Shown here: positions 1 through 11,112 of the stretch, one piece after another
Numbering within the stretch: the stretch's first letter is position 1
Layout: each line of letters begins with the position of its first letter
Origin: Lingula anatina
Taxonomy: Eukaryota; Brachiopoda; Lingulata; Lingulida; Lingulidae
Assembly: GCF_001039355.2 (NCBI RefSeq)
Contig: NW_019774936.1
Span: 1 to 64,000, forward strand
Length of the DNA stretch: 64,000 nt
Direction: 5' to 3'
The notes under the pieces: generated by a model
Seen by the model: only the letters and a program-made list of their open reading frames with translations
Database searches by the model: none
What the model was told of the DNA's origin: nothing
Program-made: the position numbers and the translations under genes

Positions 1-245
1 CAAGATTCAAGTCAGCTCCAATAATGTACATGATAAATATTATGTTTCGTTCGGTGAAAATGTTCATTATGCCTCACAAACCTCCATATTTTTACAATCG
101 TAACGTTGAGCTAGGCACTAGACGGTGGCGCCACGACGACAGAAAGGGGAACTACCCTGCAATTACTGCACCACATTTCGCATATATATCAAAAATTTAT
201 TAGAAACGAATCCCTCCATGCACTTTTATTCATTTAGTCATTTAT
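1..245 (+). repeat. Terminal fragment of dispersed repeat R1 (empty-site copy)
   Basis: Near-identical sequence recurs at about 7029-7215, 7549-7736 and 9092-9280, including the block around GACGGTGGCGCC and CACATTTCGCATATA. This copy continues without interruption through CGCATATATATC into a stretch that reappears at 10804-10850, so it is the uninterrupted target site of the Tc1-like element described below. It grades into ATTTA-rich simple sequence by about 310. The short open frames here carry no recognisable domain. Confidence 0.8.
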
Positions 246-310
246 ACATTTATTTATAATTCTTGATCTATTTATTTACTTATTTATCTATCTATTTATT
301 TAAGCTATTT

Positions 311-1038
311 TATCAATTCTGGGAAGGGGCGCTGATAGGCCTACCTTTCAACAGAGAATCGTGTCCTCTAATATTGTTATTTTCTTGTGTGGAGGGATAT
401 CCAAGAGCATAAAATACATGCAGGATGCTGGGGGCCAATGGCAAAAATACAAAGCTAATGTGCATTACACCCTGTGTAGGCCTATCGCAACAGTCCCCAT
501 TCAAATCAATGGGTTCCGTTGTTTTGAAGAGTCGATCATATATTTATGAAGATCTAATTATATTTTCTTTTTGTTTATTTGAAGACGTGGGATAGTACAT
601 TAAATCCATGTTAATCGATGTTTTTATTTTACCCTATTACTGAAAGTTTCAATTCTTTACTTATGTTTGAGACCTGCCCTAGCAAATCAAACGCATTTTA
701 AAAATTGGGGTCATCGGAGAAATAAGCAAACTTAAACGCATTTTTAAAGTAAAATACACCCTGCGTATCGCATTTGTGCCAATTCAAGTGAATGGCAAAT
801 AATTTTTTTGCGTATTCGTTATTTTAAAATTATTTATCCGCCATGTTTTTTTTCTCAATGGCGTTACCCCAACTTGCCGGTTGCTATAAGGCAAGTGACG
901 TCAGCCCGACTGTAAGTTTCAAGGCCGTATCCCCCACCAATAGTTCAGCCACTAAGAATTTAATAGTTCTTTACCCCACTGAATACATTTAATGCAAGGC
1001 AAGTGCAACGGCTTTCTCACGAAAACAGTTGGTTCACG
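311..1038. other. Intergenic / 5' flank of secreted-protein gene 1
   Basis: I see no coding exon here. There is a CRE-like TGACGTCA-type word (AGTGACGTCAGC near 895), about 140 bp before the start codon of the next gene, but no clear TATA box. Proximal promoter function is inferred only from position. Confidence 0.4.
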
Positions 1039-1922
1039 ATGGCGGTTCGATTCTTCGATGTTATTCTAATCGGCTTGGTTTTTGTAGCAAATTCACCACA
1101 AACTTACGGTAGGTACCCGGTATGAAATGCCTATTTGTCCGTTAAAACAGATTCATGTTACTATACCGGTGTCACATGATGCACACGATAGAATCAAATC
1201 AAATGTCATCAAACAGTGTAATTGAAAATTGGTTTCGGAAAAGAAGAATGGAGAACCTCAGGTATTAGTATTATTTTCTTTTATGCGTGTACCGTGTGAG
1301 TCTGATAGTTAGACATAGGTTAGTGGGTTTTTAACAGCGTGTGTACATGTACATGTATCGGTAACGAAACAGACTGATCCTAACATGTAATAACATTACT
1401 GGAGGGGGGGAGGCTTACTCACTTTCACGGGTTCGATTGGAGCAATCAAAATTAATCCGGTAAACTGGCTGTGGAAATAAGGGGCAATAGTAAGCTCAGC
1501 ACTTAAGTTATATTCATGGGCACATTTGGGACAAGTAAGCCAAATTTTAGTTATTCTGTAAACAAATTATTTCACGTGTACTGTATGTAAAAGAAGCATG
1601 TACTCAACGTACTTCCTTCTTGAGAGTTAAACACTTTTCCTTTGTGGCTATTGAGCCTTCAATCTCCCTTTGTATTTCGATACAGGTAGTTCAACGTACG
1701 TTGCTTAACTGCACTACCCTTACCCATCTAACTGGTAGACAAACATCTGGCGTGTGGAACAAGATTATTATCACTATTTAATATGATAATTTAAGAAATC
1801 TAATATCTTTTAATTTCAGAGATGGCTCTCATCAGAATTGAAAACTTACATGTAGACGAATTTGGTTGCGGTAATGTGCCAGACTTGTCATTAGTAGTAT
1901 CTGACTCTACCCTTATCCACTA

Positions 1923-1976
<54 letters not shown>

Positions 1977-2403
1977 ACACCTACACACGCACATTGGTTG
2001 TACGAAATAATTTAAAATCTGCCTTATGTTGCAGATTTCTATTTGGGATATACTCTGTCATCCGATGGGGACTATCTTTATCCGATCAGGTAACCAATGG
2101 ATAAAATTATAGAAGATATTCGTAGAGCACAGAACAAATATCAATTTTCAAAGTGAATATAACTAGAAAAAAATGTGTTTATAGTGCATGGAATAAAAAT
2201 GTCCATAATAATGGCAAAATACAATGTACGTTCTTTCGATGTAAAAAGTCAAAATTCAAAAGTTTGTTTTTTTATTCAACAGGGAAGAGAACTTCGAAGA
2301 ATACATACGTCTTGCCAGAATCGTGCCTGAAATGAAGGTTTATTCCTGCTTGTGCTGTCCCATGGACAGGCTTAGTAGTTGCCGTATTTGCGTGGACCAT
2401 TAA
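1039..2403 (+). CDS. Small secreted six-cysteine protein, gene 1 (4 exons, 98 aa)
   Basis: Exons 1039-1108, 1820-1870, 2035-2089 and 2283-2403, all with GT-AG introns (phases 1,1,2). The first exon encodes a signal-peptide-like start (charged MAVRFF, then a hydrophobic stretch to about residue 18), so a secreted product is likely. The mature part has six cysteines at about 40, 81, 83, 84, 92 and 95, in the pattern C-x40-C-x-C-C-x7-C-x2-C. It shares the cores YLGYTL, GDYL and PIREE, and then VPEMKVYSC, with the paralog at 3012-3794, which supports the exon joins. Intron 2 (1871-2034) contains a (CT)n array and is absent from the paralog. I do not recognise the family; a peptide hormone, toxin-like or immune effector role would be guesswork. 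The exon 2 donor (TGCG/gtaatg) was chosen because it alone keeps frame with the paralog. Confidence 0.62.
1923..1973 (+). repeat. (CT)n microsatellite
   Basis: Nearly pure CT dinucleotide run with one interruption, inside intron 2 of secreted-protein gene 1. Confidence 0.95.
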
Positions 2404-2789
2404 AACTGCATGGGTCTTATTCAACAAGATTGGGCAGATGTCTACTCCACACACACTTAATGTATAAAGCATATAAACTGTTTTTTAAGACCGAATGGAG
2501 CAATTTGTTGGAGGAAACATATAACTTATTGTGGGCGAAATTCTGACAACCAAGTCCAAATATTTTACTAAATCATGTTTACATGACATTCGGCAGCTGA
2601 GAGTTGATGGTGGCCCGTAAATATGGCAATTAAAAAACGAAAAAAAAAAAAAACTAAAGGTGCTGTAACACGAATTTAAATAAATGTTTATAAATTTGAT
2701 TTCAATAAGTTCTACGTATCAAGTAACTCTAGTATAAGAATGCTTGATTTCAGTGGCCATAACAATATCCGTAACAATAATTTCTTTAT

Positions 2790-3011
2790 TCGCGTTGCGC
2801 TCTCACGTGTTTATACCGGCGAGAGATTTTGGAAACGTGAGTCGCTGCTTTCTATGGTTATGTTGGAGGCGTGCAGCGAGGATTTGACATCGTCACGTTT
2901 ATGTATAAATAGCAGTGGACATGCACACTCACGAGAACGATGGCAATTATTTCTAGAACTCATCCATGCACCCCGCCTGTTAGCTACAGAGGAAAATTTC
3001 GACAGCCCGTG
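2790..3011 (+). promoter_or_regulatory. Promoter of secreted-protein gene 2 with TATA box
   Basis: TATAAATA at 2904-2911 lies about 100 bp upstream of the start codon at 3012. The surrounding block from about 2803 (TTTATACCGG...) to the start codon recurs in diverged form at about 6000-6203, again with a TATAAATA box and then an ATG. Conservation between the two copies, centred on the TATA box, supports a real core promoter and 5' UTR. The transcription start (about 2935-2945) is inferred from TATA spacing. Confidence 0.6.
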
Positions 3012-3794
3012 ATGACAGTGCAATTCTGTGGATTGTTTCTCTGCGCCTTGCTTACTTCAGCGCTGCCATCACAAGCTGGGTCACCTATTGGTTAGTAGTC
3101 AGTGCTAACAGTCATTTGACAATAAAATCGATGATACAGATATCACGCAAAAAGTAAAAGCTACCTCAATTGTCTCGTATTTTAAACTGTCTTTCAGCGT
3201 AAAAAAGATTATTATGATTACCTCTAGTAATATTATAATTACCTTAAGTATCTTCTCCTGGTTATTAAGGGGCGAAAAAGAAATAGGGTGCTTCACCTGC
3301 TTTATTTCAGACAAATTGATGCCGCCTGAGGTTGCAAAATCAGAAATACATGTAACCATAATCAAGCATTTACACGGCAATTGTCAAGCTGGAACAGCCC
3401 TTGGCTTATATTTGGGATATACTCTGCCATCCTCTGGGGACTATCTTCATCCGATCAGGTAACCAATAAATAAGATTATGAAAGGCATTTGCAGAACACA
3501 CAACGAAGGGTTAGTGCCACTTTTCGAAGAGAATACAGCACCACGAAGTAGCTTTTTCATAGAACTCAAAATGGACATTTTCATGTTGAAATAAAATTCG
3601 ACCTAAAAAGCCAAAATTTAAAAGCTTGTGTTTTTTTTTTTTTTTTTTTTTTGTTTCACAGGGAAGAGACGTTCGAACAAACCATACGTCTTGCCCAACT
3701 CGTACCTGAAATGAAGGTTTACTCCTGCGAGTGCTGTCCCGAGGAAAAGGCAAGGATAAACGTAAGGGATTGCGATCTTTGCGTAGAGCAATAA
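3012..3794 (+). CDS. Small secreted six-cysteine protein, gene 2 (3 exons, 119 aa)
   Basis: Exons 3012-3090, 3311-3458 and 3662-3794 with GT-AG introns (phases 1 and 2). Residues 1-22 form a signal peptide (hydrophobic core FCGLFLCALL, small residues before about 22). The mature protein has six cysteines at about 51, 98, 100, 101, 113 and 116. The pattern C-x-C-C-x11-C-x2-C matches gene 1 except for a four-residue insert. Exon 2 corresponds to exons 2 and 3 of gene 1 fused, so the two genes differ by one intron. The 3' flanks of both genes (2404-2750 and 3795-4010) are also alike, so the whole gene was duplicated in tandem. A poly(T) tract precedes the last acceptor. I recognise no domain family; secretion is the only functional statement I can support. 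Confidence 0.66.
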
Positions 3795-4086
3795 AACTGC
3801 ATGGGTCTTATTTAACAAGGTCGGACAGATGTCTACTCCACACACGCCGTATAACGTTTAAAACTCGCATATAAAGCGTTTTATTTTCAAAGATCAAATG
3901 TAGCAAAATTTTGGAGGAGTTAAAGGCACTGTAACATGATTTTAAACAAGTGTTACAAACATGATTTCAAAAAGTCATGCGTTTAACGTACGGTATTGTA
4001 AGAATGCGTAACTTCAAAAGAAAGAAATTCAGTCCAGGACATTACCTTAAATGTTTGGCTCAAGTAAGCTAATTACCCCCGGTATA

Positions 4087-4706
4087 AATTCCCCATCCAA
4101 AAAAAGTGTGTCACCCCTACCGCATTTGTGGACATTAATTTGTTACAAGGGTACCTATAGATTAATTTTACTATTACATAGCAACTAGGCAACCGTTTAT
4201 CGTGTAAGTTGGGAACGTGAGATGTAGAACATTGACTTACCTATATTTTAGTGGGACCATTGAAATACCCTAACACTAATTATATTTTCGATATGCGGCT
4301 ACTAAGCGAGATGGATACATTTTCTCCAAGCGACTGACATAAGAGGGTTTTTGATATCCTCCAATATGGAAAACTGAAGGATAACCCTGCAAACAAATGG
4401 AAACAATACTGCATGTACCGTTGCACCTTTGTGGGACGCCATCACTTCGCAAACGTTACAAATTTTTTTGACTCCAGACACAGACGCGTCAGCAGCATTC
4501 TTCAATCTAGAGGATACTGTACGAAATATGTCGCTTTAATTATTTTACTATTGTTAGCCTTATAATTGGTTGTACAATCGGTAAAGATTGGTGGAAAATG
4601 TTTTAGAAGTTGAATGTAAAAACAAAAACACTGGTTAACGACACGGTTTTCTGTATCACTTACGCATTGCATTAGGGGTGACACTTTTTGGTAGGGGAGT
4701 ACACAT
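4087..4706. mobile_element. Candidate non-autonomous TIR element
   Basis: The ends are inverted. The left end reads CCCCATCCAAAAAAAGTG then TGTCACCCCTA; the right end, complemented, reads CCCCTACCAAAAAGTGTCA then CCCCTAATGC. A similar end occurs at about 19919-19950. I see no transposase between the ends. Exact boundaries and target duplication are not certain. Confidence 0.45.
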
Positions 4707-4909
4707 GTACCGGTATATGATCAAGAATCCTTGATACGATTCACAATCAATTATTGACATCAGTTTGGAGAATTAGAGTATTCTTTTGAGGTAACAGTTA
4801 GTCAATGTCATTTTTGTGTTGCGTCGTAATGGTAAAAATAAACAGAGCCATAAGGTGTGAATACACAAAGAAAGCAACTATTAGTTTCACTGCGTAATAC
4901 GTGTTGCAG

Positions 4910-4912
<3 letters not shown>

Positions 4913-4985
<73 letters not shown>
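4913..4985 (+). repeat. (CT)n(GT)n compound microsatellite
   Basis: A pure CT run switches directly to a GT run at about 4954. Confidence 0.95.
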
Positions 4986-4989
<4 letters not shown>

Positions 4990-5512
4990 TATGTGCCTTT
5001 GTCTATTTAGAATCTATGAACAATCAAAATATTGCATGTACAAAATTTATTTTTCTAACAAAATCTAACATGATGTTAATCAGAAGAATTGTGAGGATAC
5101 CGTTCCATTGAAATTCCAATTTCAAGAGTAACATACTCATTCTTCGGCAAAACAATACACGTTTAGCCAAAGATTTCAATAATACTTGCAGAACACTTTC
5201 ATGGTTCGTTGGCCTTGTTACCGATATTCTCACGCGATATTTTGGGTGAGAGGGCAACTTAACCAGACCATGCAATTTTTACATATAATTCATTGATACT
5301 AACATTATCAGAGTGCTGAAGTGGGTGCGTGTAGTTGCCTACTTAAACGGTGTATACACTGTATATGCTAGCATTATATTCCTGGCTGCATACCTCAATA
5401 GCTGGACGCGGTTTTGGCAACTAGCAAACGTACAGACCCCGCCATCCATCTCCTTGACTTATAGAGGTGTCTCTAGAGGCTTTCCTTTATCATCAGCATG
5501 TTTCTGTCGTTC

Positions 5513-5681
5513 CAGGCCCGTAGCCAGCAATTTCAAAAGGGGGGGTTCTTTTTCTGAAAAAGTGGATCTTTTCCCATAAAAACTTCATGTACCTAGAACA
5601 AATTTTATCCAGAGTGGACCTTTTCCCGGCAAAAGGGGCGGTTCTTTCGAACCCCCCGAACCCCCCCTGGCTACGGGCCTG
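5513..5681. mobile_element. MITE with CAGGCCCGTAGCCAG ends
   Basis: The left terminus CAGGCCCGTAGCCAGC matches the complement of the right terminus CTGGCTACGGGCCTG. The interior is about 140 bp with subterminal G-rich and C-rich runs and a repeated TGGA(T/C)CTTTTCCC block. It has no coding capacity. The target duplication is not clear. Confidence 0.75.
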
Positions 5682-5989
5682 CACGGTTCAGTAGCTAGAA
5701 TGTTGTTTTCAGTGACCTTTGACACTCCGTGTGACCACTATTCAAAGTCAATACTGTTTTAAAGTGCACTTGCACAAGAATTTTTCTTCTGTAAAAACGC
5801 TGTGGGAAACTTACAACTATCATTAGTGCATCCCTCCACGCCACGCCCCACCTGCTTTGATTGCTTATTACACGGACCTCGACGCCTCGGGTGACAAATA
5901 AGTGTCAGGCATCCACCATAAGCCTTGACTCTTGTCATAATAATATACTTTATGTACTAATACTATATGTAATTTGCTGGATCCCGGAA

Positions 5990-6290
5990 GCTTTACGTTT
6001 TAATACCGGTGAGACATTTTGGAAACCTCAGTCGTTACTATCCGGTTATGTTGAAGGCGTGCAGCGAGGATTCCACATTTGCACGTTTATCTATAAATAC
6101 CACTGAGCATGCATAAACCCGGAAACGATTATAATTATTTCTTAAACACAGCCGTGCACAACACCTGTTAGTTACACAGGAAACTTTCTGCCATCTTCGC
6201 AATGACTCCGGGATGCAAACGATTCAAAACTGCGCCAAGATGGTTGGTGGGAGATATCAGATTTGATTACGTTTGGGGGCATTTACTCAT
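5990..6290 (+). pseudogene. Decayed third copy of the secreted-protein gene (promoter and start only)
   Basis: Positions 6000-6203 align with the gene 2 promoter (GAGACATTTTGGAAAC, GCGTGCAGCGAGGATT, then TATAAATA at 6092-6099) and lead to an ATG at about 6203. Downstream of the ATG the reading frame neither encodes a hydrophobic signal nor meets a donor like the paralogs, and no later exon is found before the repeat cluster at 6.5 kb. I read it as an orphan promoter left from a third tandem copy. A rewired promoter driving some other transcript is possible. Confidence 0.5.
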
Positions 6291-6499
6291 GTCAAGAAAT
6301 CAAGAAATATTTCTTGCTCTCAGATAAGTTAAACAGGAAGTTGCTTGTGCACCGAACGTGTACGTGTTTGAATTCTCACTCTTTGTCAGATACATATACA
6401 CGTGGAAATTGGCTTGCTTTGTTTGATTTACAGTAGTTGTCAGTCAAAATAATCTGCTGACAGTGATCAGCATTTTATTTATTTATTTATTTTATCTTT

Positions 6500-8545
6500 T
6501 TTGTCGCACACAGTGCATGTAATTTTCCACTGCCCCCGTCGAAACTTTTACAATTTACAATGTCAGTCAAGGGAAGGCAAGTAAACGTGAATGTCACCCT
6601 CTCCCCCCCCCCCTCCCCGCTTTGGTCCCGCGGTTACCTTAATCTCATCTCCAGAAAGTATAAACGACACAAAACAAAAAGGGTATTCAATTCCTTGGCC
6701 ATGAAAATTCAAGTAGAATTGTCCTCATCTACTATTTGCCGAGAAAAAATATAAATAAATTAATATATAAATAAATAAAATATTCAAAATAGAAAGAAAA
6801 GAGAAGAATTATCATCATACCTTCTACTGAGCAAAATTCTGGACCTGCAAAGAGGTGAAGGAAACGGATATCCCATATGGTTAGAAATTCAACGTTTATT
6901 CTTATTAAACTACACGTATGTCAAGACGTACATGTACATCGGTATGCCTGTACAGGAGATGTAAGGTAAAATTGAAAAAAATACTCTTCCCCAGACAGTG
7001 TTATTGTGTAAACAAGAACAATTTTAGCAAGATTCAAGTCAGCTCCAATAATGTGCATGTTAAATGTGATGTTTCGTTCGGTGAAAATGTTCATTATGCC
7101 TTACAAATCTCCATCTTTTTACAATCGTTACGTTCGTTAGCTAGGCACTAGACGGTGGCGCCGCGACGACAGAAAGGGGAACTACCCTGCAATTACTGCA
7201 ACACATTTCGCATATACAACATGAAAATTCAAGTAGAATTGTCCTCATCTACTATTTGCCGAGAAAAAATATAAATAAATTAATATATAAATAAATAAAA
7301 TATTCAAAATAGAAAGAAAAGAGAAGAATTATCATCATACCTTCTAGTGAGCAAAATTCTGGACCTGCAAAGAGGTGAAGGAAACGGATATCCCATATGG
7401 TTAGAAATTCAACGTTTATTCTTATTAAACTACACGTATGTCAAGACGTACATGTACATCGGTATGCCTGTACAGGAGATGTAAGGTAAAATTGAAAAAA
7501 ATACTCTTCCCCAGACAGTGTTATTGTGTAAACAAGAACAATTTTAGCAAGATTCAAGTCAGCTCCAATAATGTGCATGTTAAATGTGATGTTTCGTTCG
7601 GTGAAAATGTTCATTATGCCTTACAAATCTCCATCTTTTTACAATCGTTACGTTCGTTAGCTAGGCACTAGACGGTGGCGCTGCGACGACAGAAAGGGGA
7701 ACTACCCTGCAATTACTGCACCACATTTCGCATATACAGCATTGGTCAAAAAGGTTGTCCCACCCCCATTTCCATGTTCTTATATTTACAAATGATCACC
7801 TCGCAAGTGTAAATTGTTATAAACGGTGCTTTTTATTCTAGATACCTTTTTCAACATGATAAATGGTTCAGAAAATACAAAATAGTGGCAAAAATATGCA
7901 CATTTTATACCGTTTAGTAAAATTTATAACAGGTGCCCCCTCAAATCCAATGTTTCACTGTAATTTCCATAGATGTTAAGAAATGTCTATTAAATTAAGA
8001 AGACGCCATCTAATGTCACCAAATTTACACACAATTAGCATTAGGATGTGCTCGTTAAAGGTCGCGTGACTAATAGCGTGTGCGTCTACCGGGTACTGCA
8101 ATTATCTCCTGTAGATGGCGCTACAAGCCTTCAACAAGGGCAATAATTCTGTTTTGTGAAGATTGTCTCATTTATCCTAAAGGGCGTGGCGGAATTGGTC
8201 CAGATTATTTGGGAATTGGTTCGCCTCTGCAATGCACATTCAAATTAATGCTCAGGTAACATCCATGAAGTCACCTCTTGCAAATGGAGTGAGCTATCTG
8301 TTGAGAATTTTACAGTAAAAATGCCCCCGTTACGTTTTGTTCCAGAAGGAACAATGTACTAATACCATGGGCTTAGATTGTTCTCAAAATACGGACTGAT
8401 CTAACACCTTAGGCAATATTATGCTGCACACACCCTTCAACGAGGCATTTTTCAACATGTTTACGGACCCACATTTGATCATTGATGGGATACAAGAAAT
8501 AACTTCATTCAGCAGCAAAACCGACTTCTTCCAGTGATGGATGGC
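6500..8545 (+). repeat. Repeat R1 plus 5' half of the Tc1-like element (first copy, truncated at N)
   Basis: This block matches 8547-10091 almost base for base, but with one extra internal 520-bp unit. R1 occupies about 6500-7736. The left part of the Tc1-like element starts at 7737 (after TA) and is cut by the single N at 8546. The open frames in R1 repeat with the repeat copies and have no known domain, so I do not call them genes. Confidence 0.85.
6702..7741 (+). repeat. 520-bp tandem duplication within R1
   Basis: 6702-7221 and 7222-7741 are direct repeats with a period of exactly 520 bp and only a handful of differences (for example CTACTGAG/CTAGTGAG and GGCGCC/GGCGCT). The first unit ends in ACAAC where the second ends in ACAGC followed by the transposon. 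The junction therefore lies at the first few bases of the Tc1-like terminus. Confidence 0.9.
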
Positions 8546-8546
8546 N
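8546..8546. other. Single-N assembly join
   Basis: One N separates the truncated transposon from a second start of the same repeat block. Sequence before it matches up to about 10091, and sequence after it matches from about 6500. Confidence 0.95.
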
Positions 8547-9280
8547 TTTTTTTGTCGCACACAGTGCATGTAATTTTCCGCTGCCCCCATCGAAACTTTT
8601 ACAATTTAGTATGTCAGTCAAGGGAAGGCTCAGCAGGCAAGTAAACGTGAATGTCACCCTCTACCCGCCCCCCTCCCCGCTTTGGTCCAGCGGTTACCTT
8701 ACTCCAACCTCCAGAAAGTATAAACGGCACAAAACAAAAAAGGGTTTTCAATTCCTTGGCCTTGAAAATTCAAGTAGAATTGTCCTCATCTACTATTTGC
8801 CGAGAAAAAATATAAATAAATTAATATATAAATAAATAAGATATTCAAAATAGAAAGAAAAGAGAAGAATTATCATCATACCTTCTAGTGAGCAAAATTC
8901 TGGACCTGCAAAGAGGTGTAGGAAACGGATATCCCATATGGTTAGAAATTCAACGTTTATTCTTATTAAACTACACGTATGTCAAGACGTACATGTACAT
9001 CGGCATACCTGTACAGGAGATGTAAGGTAAAATTGAAAAAAAAAATACTCTTCCCCAGACAGTGTTATTGTGTAAACAAGAACAATTTTAGCAAGATTCA
9101 AGTCAGCTCCAATAATGTGCATGTTAAATGTGATGTTTCGTTCGGTGAAAATGTTCATTATGCCTTACAAATCTCCATCTTTTTACAATCGTTACGTTCG
9201 TTAGCTAGGCACTAGACGGTGGCGCTGCGACGACAGAAAGGGGAATTACCCTGCAATTACTGCACCACATTTCGCATATA
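8547..9280 (+). repeat. Repeat R1, second copy
   Basis: Matches 6500-7736 without the 520-bp duplication. It ends at CGCATATA where the Tc1-like element is inserted. Confidence 0.85.
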
Positions 9281-10801
9281 CAGCATTGGTCAAAAAGGTT
9301 GTCCCACCCCCATTTCCATGTTCTTATATTTACAAATGATCACCTCGCAAGTGTAAATTGTTATAAACGGTGCTTTTTATTCTAGATACCTTTTTCAACA
9401 TGATAAATGGTTCAGAAAATACAAAATAGTTGCAAAAAAATGCACATTTTATACCGTTTAGTAAAATTTATAACAGGTGCCCCCTCAAATCCAATGTTTC
9501 ACTGTTATTTCCATAGATGTTAAGAAATGTCTATTAAATTAAGAAGACGCCATCTAATGTCACCAAATTTACACACAATTAGCATTAGGATGTGCTCGTT
9601 AAAGGTCGCGTGACTAATAGCGTGTGCGTCTACCGGGTACTGCAATTATCTCCTGTAGATGGCGCTACAAGCCTTCAACAAGGGCAATAATTCTGTTTTG
9701 TGGAAGATTGTCTCATTTATCCTAAAGGGCGTGGCGGAATTGGTCCAGATTATTTGGGAATTGGTTCGCCTCTGCAATGCACATTCAAATTAATGCCCAG
9801 GTAACATCCATGAAGTCACCTCTTGCAAATGGAGTGAGCTATCTGTTGAGAATTTTACAGTAAAAAATGCCCCCGTTACGTTTTGTTCCAGAAGGAACAA
9901 TGTACTAATACCATGGGCTTAGATTGTTCTCCAAATACGGACTGATCTAACACCTTAGGCAATATTATGCTGCACACACCCTTCAACGAGGCATTTTTCA
10001 ACATGTTTACGGACCCACATTTGATCATTGATGGGATACAAGAAATAACTTCATTCAGCAGCAAAACCGACTTCTTCCAGTGATGGATGACCAGGTTCAG
10101 GTGCCTGTGGGATCTCTGAACGTAGCACACTCAGCTGATACATCACTCCATCTTCAAGAACTGACTTTGGGGTTAACTCCAGGCTTCATAATGACAGCAC
10201 ACCTGCTCACACCTCTCGCCTGACAAGCGATTTGTTGTAGAAACACAATGCTCAAAGGATGGAACCACCATCTTTGAGCCCTGATATTAACCTTACTTAT
10301 CACCTTTGACATGAATTGGAGTGTGCAATGCACAGGAGAACCATCCCTCTAACAATCTGGACCAACTCCTCCAAGCTATTTAGGGAGAATCGGACAAAAA
10401 CCGACAAAACAGAATTGTTACCCTTTTTGAAGGCTAGTCGCGCCGTCTACAGGAGATAATTGCAGTACCCGGTAGACGCACACGCCATTAGGCAAGTGAC
10501 CTTTTACGAGCACATCCTAATGCTAATTGTGTATAAATTTGGTGACATTTGATGGCGTCTTCTTAATTTAATAGACATTTTTTACAGCTATGGAAATCAC
10601 AGTGAAACATTGGATTTGAGGGGGTACCTGTTATAAATTTTACTAAATAGTATAAAATGTGCATATTTTTGCCATTAATCATGTTGGAAAAGGTATCTGG
10701 AATAAAAAGCACCGTTTATAACAATTTACAACTGTCATGTGATCATTTGTAAATAATGGTTAACAGAAATGGGGGTGGGACAACCTTTTTGACCAATGTT
10801 G
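9281..10801 (+). mobile_element. Tc1-like DNA transposon with long TIRs, degenerate
   Basis: It is bounded by TA at 9279-9280 and 10802-10803. The ends CAGCATTGGTCAAAAAGG and (complemented) CAACATTGGTCAAAAAGG are inverted, and the inverted repeats extend about 400 bp on each side (9281-9700 against 10404-10801). The empty site at 181-190 (CGCATATATATC) confirms a TA target. On the plus strand near 10190-10370 the translation retains Tc1/mariner C-terminal landmarks: an AHTSRL stretch, then LSPDIN where the family has SPDLNP, then HELE. Internal stop codons are present and the NPIEH catalytic region is mutated, so the transposase is dead. The length of 1.5 kb is normal for the superfamily. Confidence 0.8.
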
Positions 10802-10838
10802 TATATCAAAAATTTATTAGAAACGAATCCCTCTATGC

Positions 10839-10946
10839 ATTTTCTTTTCATTCATTCTTTCATTCATTTAATAAATTATTAATTTATTAATTCATAAATT
10901 ATTTAATAATTTATTAAATAAATGAAAGAATGAATGAAAAGAAAAT
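10839..10946. repeat. Near-perfect AT-rich palindrome
   Basis: The 42-nt arms 10839-10880 and 10905-10946 are complementary with about one mismatch (ATTTTCTTTTCATTCATTC against GAATGAATGAAAAGAAAAT). Another version of the right arm follows at about 10960-11000. Confidence 0.85.
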
Positions 10947-11017
10947 TAATTAATTAATTAATAATTTATTAAATGAATGAAAGAATGAAGGAAAAGAAAA
11001 TTTATTTATTTATTTTT

Positions 11018-11052
<35 letters not shown>

Positions 11053-11112
11053 TTCAGCTCTAACCACAAATAATAATTATTCTTATTATATTTATTTATT
11101 TATTTATTTATT
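10947..11112 (+). repeat. ATTT/TAAT low-complexity tract
   Basis: Long runs of TTTA and TTAA units flank one copy of the preceding palindrome arm. It is simple-sequence DNA. Confidence 0.9.

Noticed and set aside
6918-9215. Repeated 77-78 codon frame (MSRRTCTS...) at 6918, 7438 and 8979
   Set aside because: The frame repeats only because repeat R1 repeats. It has no start context, splice context or recognisable domain, and copies differ by indels.
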